Shown here one piece after another: positions 52,115 through 60,499 of a stretch of 64,000 bases of DNA. A model generated the notes under the pieces. That model was not told the DNA's origin and did no database searches. It worked only from the letters and a program-made list of their open reading frames with translations. This DNA is from Eubacterium sp. (GTDB taxonomy: Bacteria > Bacillota > Clostridia > Eubacteriales > Eubacteriaceae), in the NCBI GenBank assembly GCA_030524435.1, contig JAUNGS010000004.1, forward strand, positions 1 through 64,000, read 5' to 3'. How positions within the stretch are numbered: position 1 is the first letter of the stretch; each line of letters starts with the position of its first letter. Both the position numbers and the translations under genes were made by a program.

Positions 52115-52928
52115 CCTTGCTGCCTCCGTTCATTCTGCCGCAGCCGTAGCCTTCCAGATCTAAGGTAATGGTCTCGAAGCCCAGCACCTTGAGGTTGGCA
52201 ATCAGGCTTTCCCTGGCCGCCAAAAGCTTGGGGAAATTCTCGGGGGGACATTCAATTTTTGCAATACCGTTCATATAGCGCAGGCGGTACTGACTGAGGC
52301 CCAAAATCTTCAGACAGGCCTCCCCCTGCTCCACCATCAACAGCTTTTTGCGGTTGATCTCCTCGCCGGTGGGAATTCTGGTGGCCAGACAGGCCATGGC
52401 GGGCTTAGCCGCCGTGGACAGGCCGTACCAGGCCGAGATATCCCGAATATCCTGCTTGGTCATTCCCGCCTCGATCATGGGGCTGACAATCATCATTTCC
52501 TCTAGGGCAGCCAGGCCCGGCCGGTAGTCCTTGAGATCGTCCAGATTGGAGCCGTCGAAGATGACGTCACAGCCCTGCTCCTGGGCCTCGCCCTTGATCT
52601 GGGTAAAAATATTCTTCTTGCAGAAGTAGCAGCGCCTGCTGCCGTTCTCCACAAAGGCCGGCTCCGAAAAGACGTCCACGTCGATGACGTGGAGGTGCGC
52701 CCCCACGGACTTGGCAAAGATCATAGCCTCGTCGTATTCTGATCTGGGCATCATGCCGCCGTTGGCGGTGATGGCCAGCAGAGATCCCCCCATGACCTCC
52801 GCAGAAGCCTTCAAAAGAAAGCTGGAATCTACACCGCCGGAAAAGGCGATACAGGGCTTGTCGTACTCCTTGACAATCCCCTGCAGCCGCTCCAGCTTGT
52901 CTCTCAATTCTTTTTTTAATTCGCTCAT
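52104..52928 (-). CDS. larE: LarE, sulfur insertion for the nickel-pincer cofactor
   Basis: 274 residues of the PP-loop family: AFSGGVDSSFLLKA binds ATP. Cysteines occur in RRCYFCKK (CxxC) and in PAMACLATRIP, the region where LarE proteins hold either a sacrificial cysteine or a cluster that donates sulfur. It adds sulfur to the pyridine dicarboxylate made by LarB. First gene of larE-larB-larC. No LarA-type racemase is present in the window, so the enzyme using the cofactor is elsewhere. Confidence 0.94.
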   Translation of the reverse strand: MSELKKELRDKLERLQGIVKEYDKPCIAFSGGVDSSFLLKASAEVMGGSLLAITANGGMMPRSEYDEAMIFAKSVGAHLHVIDVDVFSEPAFVENGSRRCYFCKKNIFTQIKGEAQEQGCDVIFDGSNLDDLKDYRPGLAALEEMMIVSPMIEAGMTKQDIRDISAWYGLSTAAKPAMACLATRIPTGEEINRKKLLMVEQGEACLKILGLSQYRLRYMNGIAKIECPPENFPKLLAARESLIANLKVLGFETITLDLEGYGCGRMNGGSKDEH

Positions 52929-53065
52929 TATTTTCCCTCTATCAATTTCAAACTAACTTATCTCCATTATACAACCTTTAGCCTTTAAAAAAAAGCTTTG
53001 GCTTAAAACTCTCTTTAATTTATTAAAGCAGACCCGGCCCTTGGCCCAATCAAAAAAATCCGCCG

Positions 53066-53148
53066 GGCTGCAGCGGACTTAAATTTTAAACACCCCTTTA
53101 CTTTTCAAAAAACAATCGCCGAAGACGAACCCCTCCGTCCTTCGGCGA
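53066..53148 (-). terminator. Double terminator after the BCCT gene
   Basis: First hairpin: arms 53116-53127 and 53136-53148 (TCGCCGAAG core) followed by TTGTTTTTT on the minus strand. Second: TCCGC/GCGGA at 53066-53089 followed by TTTTTTT. The rest of the 52929-53211 gap shows only a weak TATAAT that may belong to the lar operon. Confidence 0.75.
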
Positions 53149-53211
53149 CCATTCTATACACAAACTTAGGAAAAGTGTATGGACTTATTATAATCAGAAC
53201 CATCCCTTAAG

Positions 53212-54822
53212 TCAATGCGCCCGCTCTGTGCCCTGGGATGCGCTGTCTTCAGGGGCCTTGCCGTCCTTTAAAAACTGCGGCACCAAGGTGTCGTTTTTGG
53301 TTTTCTCACAGATTTCATCCCGGCTGACCCTGCCAAAGTCGTACCTCAGCCATTTGAACAGTGAAATCAGACAGAAGATCAGGGTGACAGACACCGGCAG
53401 CGCCGACAAGATAATGGCCGATTTCAAGGAATCCAGCGGCGCCTTGGCAAACATCAGCGCCAGGGGAATGGCCGCGATCATGACCGCCCAGAACAGCTTC
53501 AGACCCTTGGGCGGCACCTCGTCGCCCTTGAGATTTTTTAAAGAAACCGCCGACAGGGTAAACACCGCCGAGTCCAGGGTGGTGACCAGCAGCATCAGCC
53601 CCGCCACAAACCAGACAAAGAGCACAATTTTGCCGAAGGGCAGCGCCATGATCACCTCGGAGATGACCTGCTGGGGGCTTTCGGTGTTCAGGATGTTGAC
53701 GAAGTCAAATTGGTTGCCCAGCTGCATCTGGAGCCCGTAGTTGGAGAGCACGCCGAAGAACAGCACGGTGCTGGCCATGCCGGCGGCGCAGATCACCAAA
53801 ATCAGCTCCTTGATGGTTCTGCCCTTGGAAATCTTGGCGATGAAGATCCACATCCAGGGGGCCAGGGTGATCCACCAGGCCCAGTAAAACACGGTCCAGT
53901 CCGCCGTAAATCCACTTTTGACAATGGGCTCCGTCTCGAAGAACATGGGAATAAACTTGTCGATCATCATCCCCAGGCTGGTGATGGTGTTGTCCAGCTG
54001 GAACTGCGTATTGCCAAAGATAAACACAAAGGCCAGCAGGGCAAAGACGATATAGGTCGTCCAGTCGGAGCAGAGCTTCATGCCCTTTTTTAAGCCCGCA
54101 CAGGAGCTTAGGGTAAAGATAATCGTGATGATGAGCACCAGCACCACCTGGGCGGCAAAATTATCCGGCGTGCCGACGCTGTTGTGCAGATTGTTGACCA
54201 GCATGGGAATGCCCGCGCCGAAGGTCAGAACAATCCCGAAGACGATGCCGATGATGAAAATAATATTGATGATATTGTTCCAGATGGGCTTCCCCTTGGT
54301 GACCCCCTCGCAGCCGTTGGCCAAAGACAGGCCATCCTGTCTTCTGACGTAGAAGCGATAGGCGATGGGCACCGTCCCCAGGGCGTAGATACCCCAGGCG
54401 GGAATACCCCAGTGAAAAAAGCTGTAGGACACTGCCACCCGGGCCGCCTCAATGCTCTCGGGGGTTAAGCCCTCCGGCGGCGCCATGTAGTAGTACACCC
54501 ACTCCAGAACCGCCCAGTAGAGCAGCGACGCGCCCATGGTGGCGCAGAATACCATGGCAACCCAGCTGTAGGTTTTGTACTCCGGCTTTCCCTCCCCGAG
54601 CTTAATATTGCCGTATTTGGAAAAGGACAGAAAGATATTGATTAAAAAAATGCCCAGGGTGATCAATACGAAATAAAACCCGAATTTTGTGGTTACGAAA
54701 ACCCGCATTTTGTTGAGGTTGGCCGTCGACTCAATGGGGTTGAGCACGGTGTAGACACAGAACACCGAGACGATGATCATGGTCAGAATGATTGCCAGTT
54801 TGTCTATTTTGTATTTTTTCAT
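53212..54822 (-). CDS. BCCT-family transporter
   Basis: 536 residues with twelve membrane helices. BCCT motifs are visible: FHWGIPAWGIYALGTVPIAY in the middle and the WAWWITLAPWMWIFIAKISKGRTI signature. These carriers take up glycine betaine, carnitine, choline or related compounds. It follows an MttB homologue and an MFS gene on the same strand; in Eubacterium limosum such carriers feed quaternary amines to MttB-type demethylases. The tail is rich in charged residues. AAGGAGAG lies before the ATG. Confidence 0.92.
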   Translation of the reverse strand: MKKYKIDKLAIILTMIIVSVFCVYTVLNPIESTANLNKMRVFVTTKFGFYFVLITLGIFLINIFLSFSKYGNIKLGEGKPEYKTYSWVAMVFCATMGASLLYWAVLEWVYYYMAPPEGLTPESIEAARVAVSYSFFHWGIPAWGIYALGTVPIAYRFYVRRQDGLSLANGCEGVTKGKPIWNNIINIIFIIGIVFGIVLTFGAGIPMLVNNLHNSVGTPDNFAAQVVLVLIITIIFTLSSCAGLKKGMKLCSDWTTYIVFALLAFVFIFGNTQFQLDNTITSLGMMIDKFIPMFFETEPIVKSGFTADWTVFYWAWWITLAPWMWIFIAKISKGRTIKELILVICAAGMASTVLFFGVLSNYGLQMQLGNQFDFVNILNTESPQQVISEVIMALPFGKIVLFVWFVAGLMLLVTTLDSAVFTLSAVSLKNLKGDEVPPKGLKLFWAVMIAAIPLALMFAKAPLDSLKSAIILSALPVSVTLIFCLISLFKWLRYDFGRVSRDEICEKTKNDTLVPQFLKDGKAPEDSASQGTERAH

Positions 54823-54964
54823 AGGTCTCTCCTTTGCGCACCATAAAGATCAGCCAGCTAAGAAAATCTTTACATCGCAAGGTAATTATATTTTACTACG
54901 TATTCTATGATTTGTCTTGCTATAACAAATATTTATCGTAATTTTTATGAAAATTCTTAATTTT

Positions 54965-54992
54965 GACAAAGAGCGCAGCCAAAGCTGCGCTC
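54965..54992 (-). terminator. Hairpin after the MFS gene
   Basis: GAGCGCAGC-caaa-GCTGCGCTC, a perfect 9-bp stem with a weak TTTGTC tail on the minus strand. It may only partly stop transcription before the BCCT gene, which also has a TATAAT in its own leader. Confidence 0.6.
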
Positions 54993-54999
54993 CCTTAGG

Positions 55000-56277
55000 C
55001 TATCCCTCTTTATGAACACTTCCCTTTTTTCTGACATAGATGCGAACCGCCACAGAGCAGAGCACCGCCACAATCGCCGCCGCAATCAGAAATACGCCAA
55101 AGCTCATCTGATACCCCGCCATGCCCGGATGGGCATCCAGCCAATTTCCGGTGATCACCGGAACAAACATGTCGGGAATAAAGGCGATGACCGACAGAAT
55201 CCCCGTGGCCGCTCCGAAGATAGTTGTGGGCACGCCGGACTCCGTAAACTGGGAGGAAGCCACACCGTAGGCCCCGGTCAGACAGAAGCCCACCACGAGG
55301 ATCAGCACAATGGCGATCATCATAATGCCTGCACTGACGGGCATGACAATCAGTATCCCTGAACAGATTGCCGTCAGGGCCATGATGACAACGAGCACCT
55401 TGGCCGGCGAATTGATTTTTGTGGCCAGACTGCCGACAATGGGCGCCGACAGCAGGGCGATACCGTAGGTTCGGATCATGCCGACGGTGGAGGTGACTCC
55501 CATGGGCGCATTGAAAACATCCGTGAGATAAGGCGTGGTATAAGCCATGGCTGCGTAGGCGCAGTAGACAAAAAACATGGACGCCGTGGTCAGCCACACC
55601 CCGGGATGCACCAGAGCCTCCTTAAACTCATTGAGATTAAAGCTCTGTCCCTCCTTGATTTCATTGTCAAATTTGGGGACAAAAAGCAGAACCGCAATCC
55701 CGAAAATACAATTCAGAACGATGCTGCTGATCAAGACAACCATAAAGCCCTCGGCCAGGTTTGTGATAAAGGCGTTAAAAATCTGCTGGGCCACAAAGCC
55801 CAGAAGCAGGCCGCCGACACCGTAAATCCCGTAGCTGAGGCCAATATTTCTGGAATAGGTCGCATCGTCGCTGACCAGCCGGATCAGCTTATAGCGAATC
55901 CCCCAGAAGATGACCGTGCTGGTAAAGCCCAAAAGACCGTAGATGATCAGCACAGAGGTGTAGGACGGCAGGGTCGCAAACCAGCATAAAACGGCGGCGG
56001 TGGTAAAAAAGCCAAAGGCCGCCAGATACTTGGCCCGGATTTTATCCGCCAAAATCCCCCCTGGAAGATAGCCGATGGTCGCAATCAAGCCGTAGATCCC
56101 GCCGGTGGCGCCCAGCTGCGCGTTGGTCAGTCCGAGGCTTTCCATCATGGTGTCGTAGAAGGAAAAGCGGAAATAAATAATCTGAAAAAGAACGGCAGAG
56201 CCAAAGCTGACCAAAAATATAATCAGCATGATTTTAAATTGGCTCAAATCATTTTTATTGACAACCTTCGCATTCAT
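55000..56277 (-). CDS. MFS transporter
   Basis: 425 residues with twelve membrane helices. The loop after helix 2 reads PGGILADKIRAK, a form of the MFS motif A. No closer family is clear; the pattern resembles organic anion or sugar-phosphate-type MFS carriers. It lies between the MttB homologue (103 bp) and the BCCT gene, so it may carry the substrate or export the demethylated product. AAGGAG before the ATG. Confidence 0.85.
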   Translation of the reverse strand: MNAKVVNKNDLSQFKIMLIIFLVSFGSAVLFQIIYFRFSFYDTMMESLGLTNAQLGATGGIYGLIATIGYLPGGILADKIRAKYLAAFGFFTTAAVLCWFATLPSYTSVLIIYGLLGFTSTVIFWGIRYKLIRLVSDDATYSRNIGLSYGIYGVGGLLLGFVAQQIFNAFITNLAEGFMVVLISSIVLNCIFGIAVLLFVPKFDNEIKEGQSFNLNEFKEALVHPGVWLTTASMFFVYCAYAAMAYTTPYLTDVFNAPMGVTSTVGMIRTYGIALLSAPIVGSLATKINSPAKVLVVIMALTAICSGILIVMPVSAGIMMIAIVLILVVGFCLTGAYGVASSQFTESGVPTTIFGAATGILSVIAFIPDMFVPVITGNWLDAHPGMAGYQMSFGVFLIAAAIVAVLCSVAVRIYVRKKGSVHKEG

Positions 56278-56379
56278 TGTTGTCTCCTTTCATCTGCATC
56301 AGCCCAGAGTACAAAATGAGTGCAAAATAGGTCTTATCCCATGCCTATTTTGCACTTATGCCATTGATCACTCAGACCT

Positions 56380-57789
56380 TTAGAACATCAATTCCTTGGG
56401 AATCAGATCGGAGATCATCTTTTCCTGGAAGGCTTCCAGCTTGTCCGGCAGCTGGTAGTTGGCGACGCGGTCCTGCCAGGCCTTGCGGGCCAGCTCCACA
56501 ACCGTGGGGGCGCCAGCGGCTTCCCAGTTGCCGATGGAAGCGCGGTTGAACAGCGGCGGCAGGAAGTAATCCTCTCTGTACAGCTTGTTGGTGCGGGCGA
56601 TGTAGTTGGTCTTGTGCTCGACGGCTTCCATCTTATCCATCATCATGGTCTTTTCGTTGATGGTTGTCCCCTTGAGGAGGTGCTTGACAATGCGGGCCGT
56701 CTGCTCATCCAGCATGTATTTTTCATAGCCCATGGCGCCGTAGGAGTCCAAAATCCCGCCGATCATGTAGATCTGCTGAGCCTCTGTCATATAGCCCGAG
56801 AGGCAGATCAGCATGGATTCTGCACCGCTCTGGTAGTCATCCTGCTTGGCGTCCGCCAGACAGCCGTTGGAGCGGCAGGGCAGTCCGTAGAAATCAGCCA
56901 GCTCGCGCATGGTACAGAAGGACTGGAAGGTTTCAGCGCCGCCGCAGACACATAAGGAGTAGCGAAGGTCGCATTCCAAAGAGCTCAGCTGATAGATGAT
57001 GGGCGCCCCCGGCTTAACCAGCTGGGACAGCACAAGGCCGGCCAGAAGCTCGGTGTTGTTCTGAATGGTGGTGGAGGCCAAGGTCGGCGGTGAGGTCATG
57101 CCCGCCAGGCCGACGCCGGTGATGACCAGGGCCTGACCCATACGGGCGTAGGTGATGATGGTGTCGCACATTTCCTTGTTCCAGGCAAAGGGCGCCGAGT
57201 TGGTGGCTAAGGTGATGGTCTGGCAATGTTCGTGGTCGTCGTTGAAGTCCTGAACCAGCTTGATGAACTTTTCGCAGCGCTCCTTGGTGCCGTTGTGACC
57301 GCCGATGAGCTTGTTGGAATATTTCAGATTCGCCAGGGTTGTCCACTCGGTGTGGATCTTCGTGGGAATATCGTTGGGAACGACAATATCCGCATCGATT
57401 AAATGCATGATGTCGCTGTCCTGGTGGATTTTAACAAAGTTGATGTAGTCCTCGGCCGTCGCCTTTCTGTAGACGCCGTTGTCCAGCACGTTGACCGGTC
57501 CCAGAGATGACTGAATCATGGTTTCCTGATCGATGCCAGTGGTGAATTTCATGCCCCTGGAGTACATGTCAAAGGTCTTGGGCACGAGATTAACGCATTT
57601 TTCAACGAGATCTCTGTCAATGTAGACGATCTTGCCGTCGACCTTGCAGCCAGCCTTGGCTAAAATTTCTCTGGCTTCTTCGTTGTCGAATAAAATCCCC
57701 TTATTGGCCAGCAGGTACAAGCTTTTATCGTGAATCAGCTCGATATCTTCCTTGCGTGTGAACAGGTTCTGATAAAATTGACGTGTCAT
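56380..57789 (-). CDS. MttB-family methyltransferase without pyrrolysine
   Basis: 469 residues of the trimethylamine methyltransferase family. No in-frame amber codon interrupts it, so it lacks the pyrrolysine of true MttB and belongs to the MtgB/MtpB/MtcB-like group, which demethylates quaternary amines such as glycine betaine, proline betaine or carnitine. It gives the methyl group to a corrinoid protein, probably that at 59491. The ATG at 57789 has GGAGGG upstream; the longer open frame contains a sigma-54 promoter and a terminator. First gene of the MttB-MFS-BCCT operon. Confidence 0.9.
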   Translation of the reverse strand: MTRQFYQNLFTRKEDIELIHDKSLYLLANKGILFDNEEAREILAKAGCKVDGKIVYIDRDLVEKCVNLVPKTFDMYSRGMKFTTGIDQETMIQSSLGPVNVLDNGVYRKATAEDYINFVKIHQDSDIMHLIDADIVVPNDIPTKIHTEWTTLANLKYSNKLIGGHNGTKERCEKFIKLVQDFNDDHEHCQTITLATNSAPFAWNKEMCDTIITYARMGQALVITGVGLAGMTSPPTLASTTIQNNTELLAGLVLSQLVKPGAPIIYQLSSLECDLRYSLCVCGGAETFQSFCTMRELADFYGLPCRSNGCLADAKQDDYQSGAESMLICLSGYMTEAQQIYMIGGILDSYGAMGYEKYMLDEQTARIVKHLLKGTTINEKTMMMDKMEAVEHKTNYIARTNKLYREDYFLPPLFNRASIGNWEAAGAPTVVELARKAWQDRVANYQLPDKLEAFQEKMISDLIPKELMF

Positions 57790-57837
57790 AATTACCCTCC
57801 ATTGTTTCGTATTTTTATTTTCTCTTGCCACTCTATA

Positions 57838-57855
57838 ATGCAAGTCCCGTGCCAA
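57838..57855 (-). promoter_or_regulatory. Sigma-54 (-24/-12) promoter of the MttB-MFS-BCCT operon
   Basis: Minus strand TTGGCACGGGACTTGCAT. The -24 GG (57853-57852) and the -12 GC (57841-57840) are separated by 10 bp, an exact match to the TGGCAC-N5-TTGC consensus. It lies 49 bp upstream of the start codon. Transcription would need RpoN and an activator not present in the window. Confidence 0.85.
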
Positions 57856-57869
57856 AAAAAGACAAAAAT

Positions 57870-57895
57870 AAAAACGGCTGTTTTTAGCCGTTTTT
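57870..57895. terminator. Terminator of the corrinoid-GntR-GntR operon
   Basis: AAAAACGGCT and AGCCGTTTTT arms (57870-57879, 57886-57895), usable in both directions. It separates the GntR genes from the MttB operon. The other bases of 57896-58078 show no gene. Confidence 0.82.
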
Positions 57896-58078
57896 ATGAT
57901 TTTTATATTTTTTAAGATTTCAGAATTGGAATGCGCCGAAATTTTAAGGGAAATTGTGGATTTCATAAATGAATTTTTGTTGTTTTTACGAAATTAGAGG
58001 GCCGCCGCTCGTGTTTTAAATATTTCTTTGCACAGAAATTTCTTATCAAAAAATTTAAACTTTTTCACGCTTTGAGCC

Positions 58079-58777
58079 TCATGCGTTTTGCCTGCTGGTA
58101 GCGGTTACCTGAATGCTGTCGGCAATGGTATAGGTCTGTCCCACCGCCACCAGATGTCCATGCTTATCATAGTACTTTTGCTTGAAATAAAACACCGGGG
58201 CATTTTCGGGAATTTTTAAAATATCTACAATTTCCCGGGTAGGCTGGATCATACGGATCTCCAAGGTCTTGTCAATCTCTTTCTCCAAGAAATAGTCAAT
58301 GCGGCGCAGATTGTCGTAGTAAAACATTTTCTTTGTATCTCCCCGGGAATGGTGGAGCAGGTACTTAATATCATAGGATACCGGCGCCTCTAAAAAAGAT
58401 TTGAAGATTCTTCTGATTTTTACCGTCTGAATTTTTTTATCCGCTTCCTCCCCAAAATCCTCGAGGCCGTTAAAATCAAAAATTCTGGAGATGCTCAAAA
58501 TCTCCGTATCTAAAATCGTCTCTTTAATATTGGTGATCTCATTGAAATACATCCAAAACAGATCATTTTCACTTTCCTTGACAAAGCAGCCTGACCGCTC
58601 CCGGGTTTCGATATAACCTTCATTTCCCAGAATGGATAAGCTGTTTCTCACAGTGATACTGCTGACCCCATAAATCTGAGTCATGGCTTTTATCGATGGC
58701 AGCTTATCTCCCGCCACCAGTTCTCCGCCGATGATCTTATTCTTGATGTCCTCCACAATATTCTCATATTCCTTCAA
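58079..58777 (-). CDS. GntR-family regulator with UTRA domain
   Basis: 232 residues: winged helix (PSIKAMTQIYGVSSITVRNS) and UTRA domain (residues 85-225). The start is TTG at 58777, chosen because AGGAGG lies 7 nt upstream and no ATG fits. It follows another GntR gene by 12 bp. Two different regulators in a single transcript with a corrinoid protein suggest two effector signals. Confidence 0.85.
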   Translation of the reverse strand: MKEYENIVEDIKNKIIGGELVAGDKLPSIKAMTQIYGVSSITVRNSLSILGNEGYIETRERSGCFVKESENDLFWMYFNEITNIKETILDTEILSISRIFDFNGLEDFGEEADKKIQTVKIRRIFKSFLEAPVSYDIKYLLHHSRGDTKKMFYYDNLRRIDYFLEKEIDKTLEIRMIQPTREIVDILKIPENAPVFYFKQKYYDKHGHLVAVGQTYTIADSIQVTATSRQNA

Positions 58778-58789
58778 AACGCTTCCTCC

Positions 58790-59494
58790 TTATTCTGTCT
58801 TGGCAAAAAAACGGGTTTTGTCTGGCAGCATGTAAAGCTTACCCCAACCAAAGGGCAAACCACTTTGATCGTAGACATTAACCTCCACCAGCATTAGAAT
58901 ACTGCCCTCGGGAATCCTCAGCTTTTCAGCCACCTCGGCATCGGCGTTGACACCTCTGATCTTGAGATCCTGATACATTTCATAGACTGAAATTTTATTT
59001 TTAACTAGGTCCGAAAAATCCTTGTATTTCAAGCTTTTTTCTGAAATATTGATCCCTGCAAAGTAGGGAAGATATTTTTCATCGTAGGCAATGGGCAGCC
59101 CATCCTCATAAATCAGCCATTTCAACGCCACAACCTTTTCATTGGGGGCAATATTGAGATTATAAACCATGTAGACATCCGGTGACACAAGGCTGGAGGA
59201 AATAAGCTTGGCTTCATCGTAGCCATTGGCAAAGATATTCTTACAGCTGTAACGCAGTGCAAATTTATTTTTCTTGACATTTTTGATGTAATTTCCCTTA
59301 CCCTGAATAGAATAGAGGAAGCCCTCGGATAAAAGCACTGAAATGGCCCTTCTGACGGTAATGCGGCTGGCGCCATACTCTGCGCAGAGGGCCGTCTCCG
59401 AGGGCAGAGGATCGTTGTCTTTATAAACATCTGAAGCAATCTTTTCTTTGATGCTCTCGATAATCTCCTCGTACTTAAATTTTGATGCACTCAT
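58790..59494 (-). CDS. GntR-family regulator with UTRA domain
   Basis: 234 residues: winged helix (PSETALCAEYGASRITVRRA, then IQGKGNYI) and UTRA domain. Its ATG overlaps the stop of the corrinoid protein gene (ATGA), so translation is coupled. Related to the GntR genes at 58079 and 22179 in layout and length. Probably controls the local methyltransfer genes. Confidence 0.88.
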   Translation of the reverse strand: MSASKFKYEEIIESIKEKIASDVYKDNDPLPSETALCAEYGASRITVRRAISVLLSEGFLYSIQGKGNYIKNVKKNKFALRYSCKNIFANGYDEAKLISSSLVSPDVYMVYNLNIAPNEKVVALKWLIYEDGLPIAYDEKYLPYFAGINISEKSLKYKDFSDLVKNKISVYEMYQDLKIRGVNADAEVAEKLRIPEGSILMLVEVNVYDQSGLPFGWGKLYMLPDKTRFFAKTE

Positions 59495-60150
59495 CCTTTA
59501 CCCCTCCTGCCCTGCTCAAAGGATTTTTTCAAACGAATGCACTCGCTGACACCATCCTTGGCAGTTTTTGCAAAGGCATCTGCCCCAGAGATAGAGGCCA
59601 CGTCGATATTAACCATGGCTCCACCGATGATGGTAATAATATCCTTGGTTTCTTCATCACGTTTAAGCATATCAATCGCCCGCTGAATAGCCTCCACGGT
59701 ACTCGTCAGCACAGCACTGATACCAATAATACTGGGCTTATGCCGTTTTGCTTCCTCCAAGAAACGCTCTGCAGGCACATCCACACCCAAATCGATGACC
59801 TTAAATCCCACGGAGACCGCCAGGGAATGGAAAATTGTTTTACCGATATCGTGAATATCCCCTTCAATGGTTCCCAAAAGGATGGTATCGGCAAAAACGG
59901 CCTCCTCGTCAGCCACAAAGCGCATACCTGCCATACCTAAAATATCCTCAAAAATTACTCCAGCCATCATCAAATCGGAAATGCTGTATTCTCCCCGTTC
60001 GTAGAGCATTCCAACCTCATCCAGTCCCGCATTGACTGCATAGACGATTTCCATGGGTGATGCCCCCAAATCTAAGGCACGCTCTACAATACGCGTAACC
60101 ATCTCATCATCAAGCTCTACTATTTTTTCGGTTAAAATTTTCAAGTCCAT
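59491..60150 (-). CDS. Methyltransferase corrinoid protein
   Basis: 219 residues. Four-helix cap (1-85) then a B12-binding domain with EGDIHDIGK: His100 is the lower cobalt ligand. It probably accepts methyl groups from the MttB homologues at 56380 and 60500, which lie on either side. AGGAGG lies 9 nt before the ATG. A palindrome in its leader may bind one of the GntR proteins encoded after it. Confidence 0.9.
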   Translation of the reverse strand: MDLKILTEKIVELDDEMVTRIVERALDLGASPMEIVYAVNAGLDEVGMLYERGEYSISDLMMAGVIFEDILGMAGMRFVADEEAVFADTILLGTIEGDIHDIGKTIFHSLAVSVGFKVIDLGVDVPAERFLEEAKRHKPSIIGISAVLTSTVEAIQRAIDMLKRDEETKDIITIIGGAMVNIDVASISGADAFAKTAKDGVSECIRLKKSFEQGRRGKG

Positions 60151-60162
60151 TCCTGTGCCTCC

Positions 60163-60184
60163 TGTGCATAATCTTGTATGCTCA
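60163..60184. promoter_or_regulatory. Palindrome in the corrinoid gene leader
   Basis: TGTGCATA-atcttg-TATGCTCA, eight-base arms with one mismatch, just upstream of the ribosome site. A related half-site TATGCACA stands at 60474-60481 near the divergent MttB start. Candidate GntR operator. The remaining intergenic bases to 60422 show no gene. Confidence 0.5.
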
Positions 60185-60422
60185 AAATGATTTTATAATC
60201 TATGTCCAAGGGGCCAGCTTCCCGGGGATACCCCTTTATACCCTTTGCAGTGGTGCAGTTATGGTTGAAACTGCGGCATCTTACTAAAGTGCTATTTCTC
60301 TGTTATTATAGCATATTTCTCGGTAATTTTAAAATTAAAAAGCTTTTATCTGATTATTTTTTGTGTTTTAAAGGTTTTCTTACGCATTTTATTAGTAAAT
60401 TATAAAAAATTAAGATTTTTTA

Positions 60423-60451
60423 TTGACAAAGGTCTCGAATGCGATTACAAT
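60423..60451 (+). promoter_or_regulatory. Promoter of the second MttB gene
   Basis: TTGACA (60423-60428), 17 bp, TACAAT (60446-60451). A GTGT-atg-ACAC inverted repeat (60461-60471) sits at the predicted start. Confidence 0.8.
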
Positions 60452-60499
60452 ACAGGTACAGTGTATGACACAATATGCACAAACTTAGGAGGAACCAAA

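Noticed and set aside
54899-54910. A LacI-operator-like TACTACGTATTC upstream of the BCCT gene
   Set aside because: Only 10 of 12 positions match, the symmetry is lost, and it is 48 kb from the LacI gene.
56380-57966. A pyrrolysine (amber) codon in the MttB homologues
   Set aside because: Both genes read through full length (469 and 470 residues) with no internal TAG.
60202-60405. Small plus-strand open frame in the corrinoid-MttB intergenic region
   Set aside because: No ribosome site, a biased hydrophobic AT-rich composition, and it overlaps promoter sequence.
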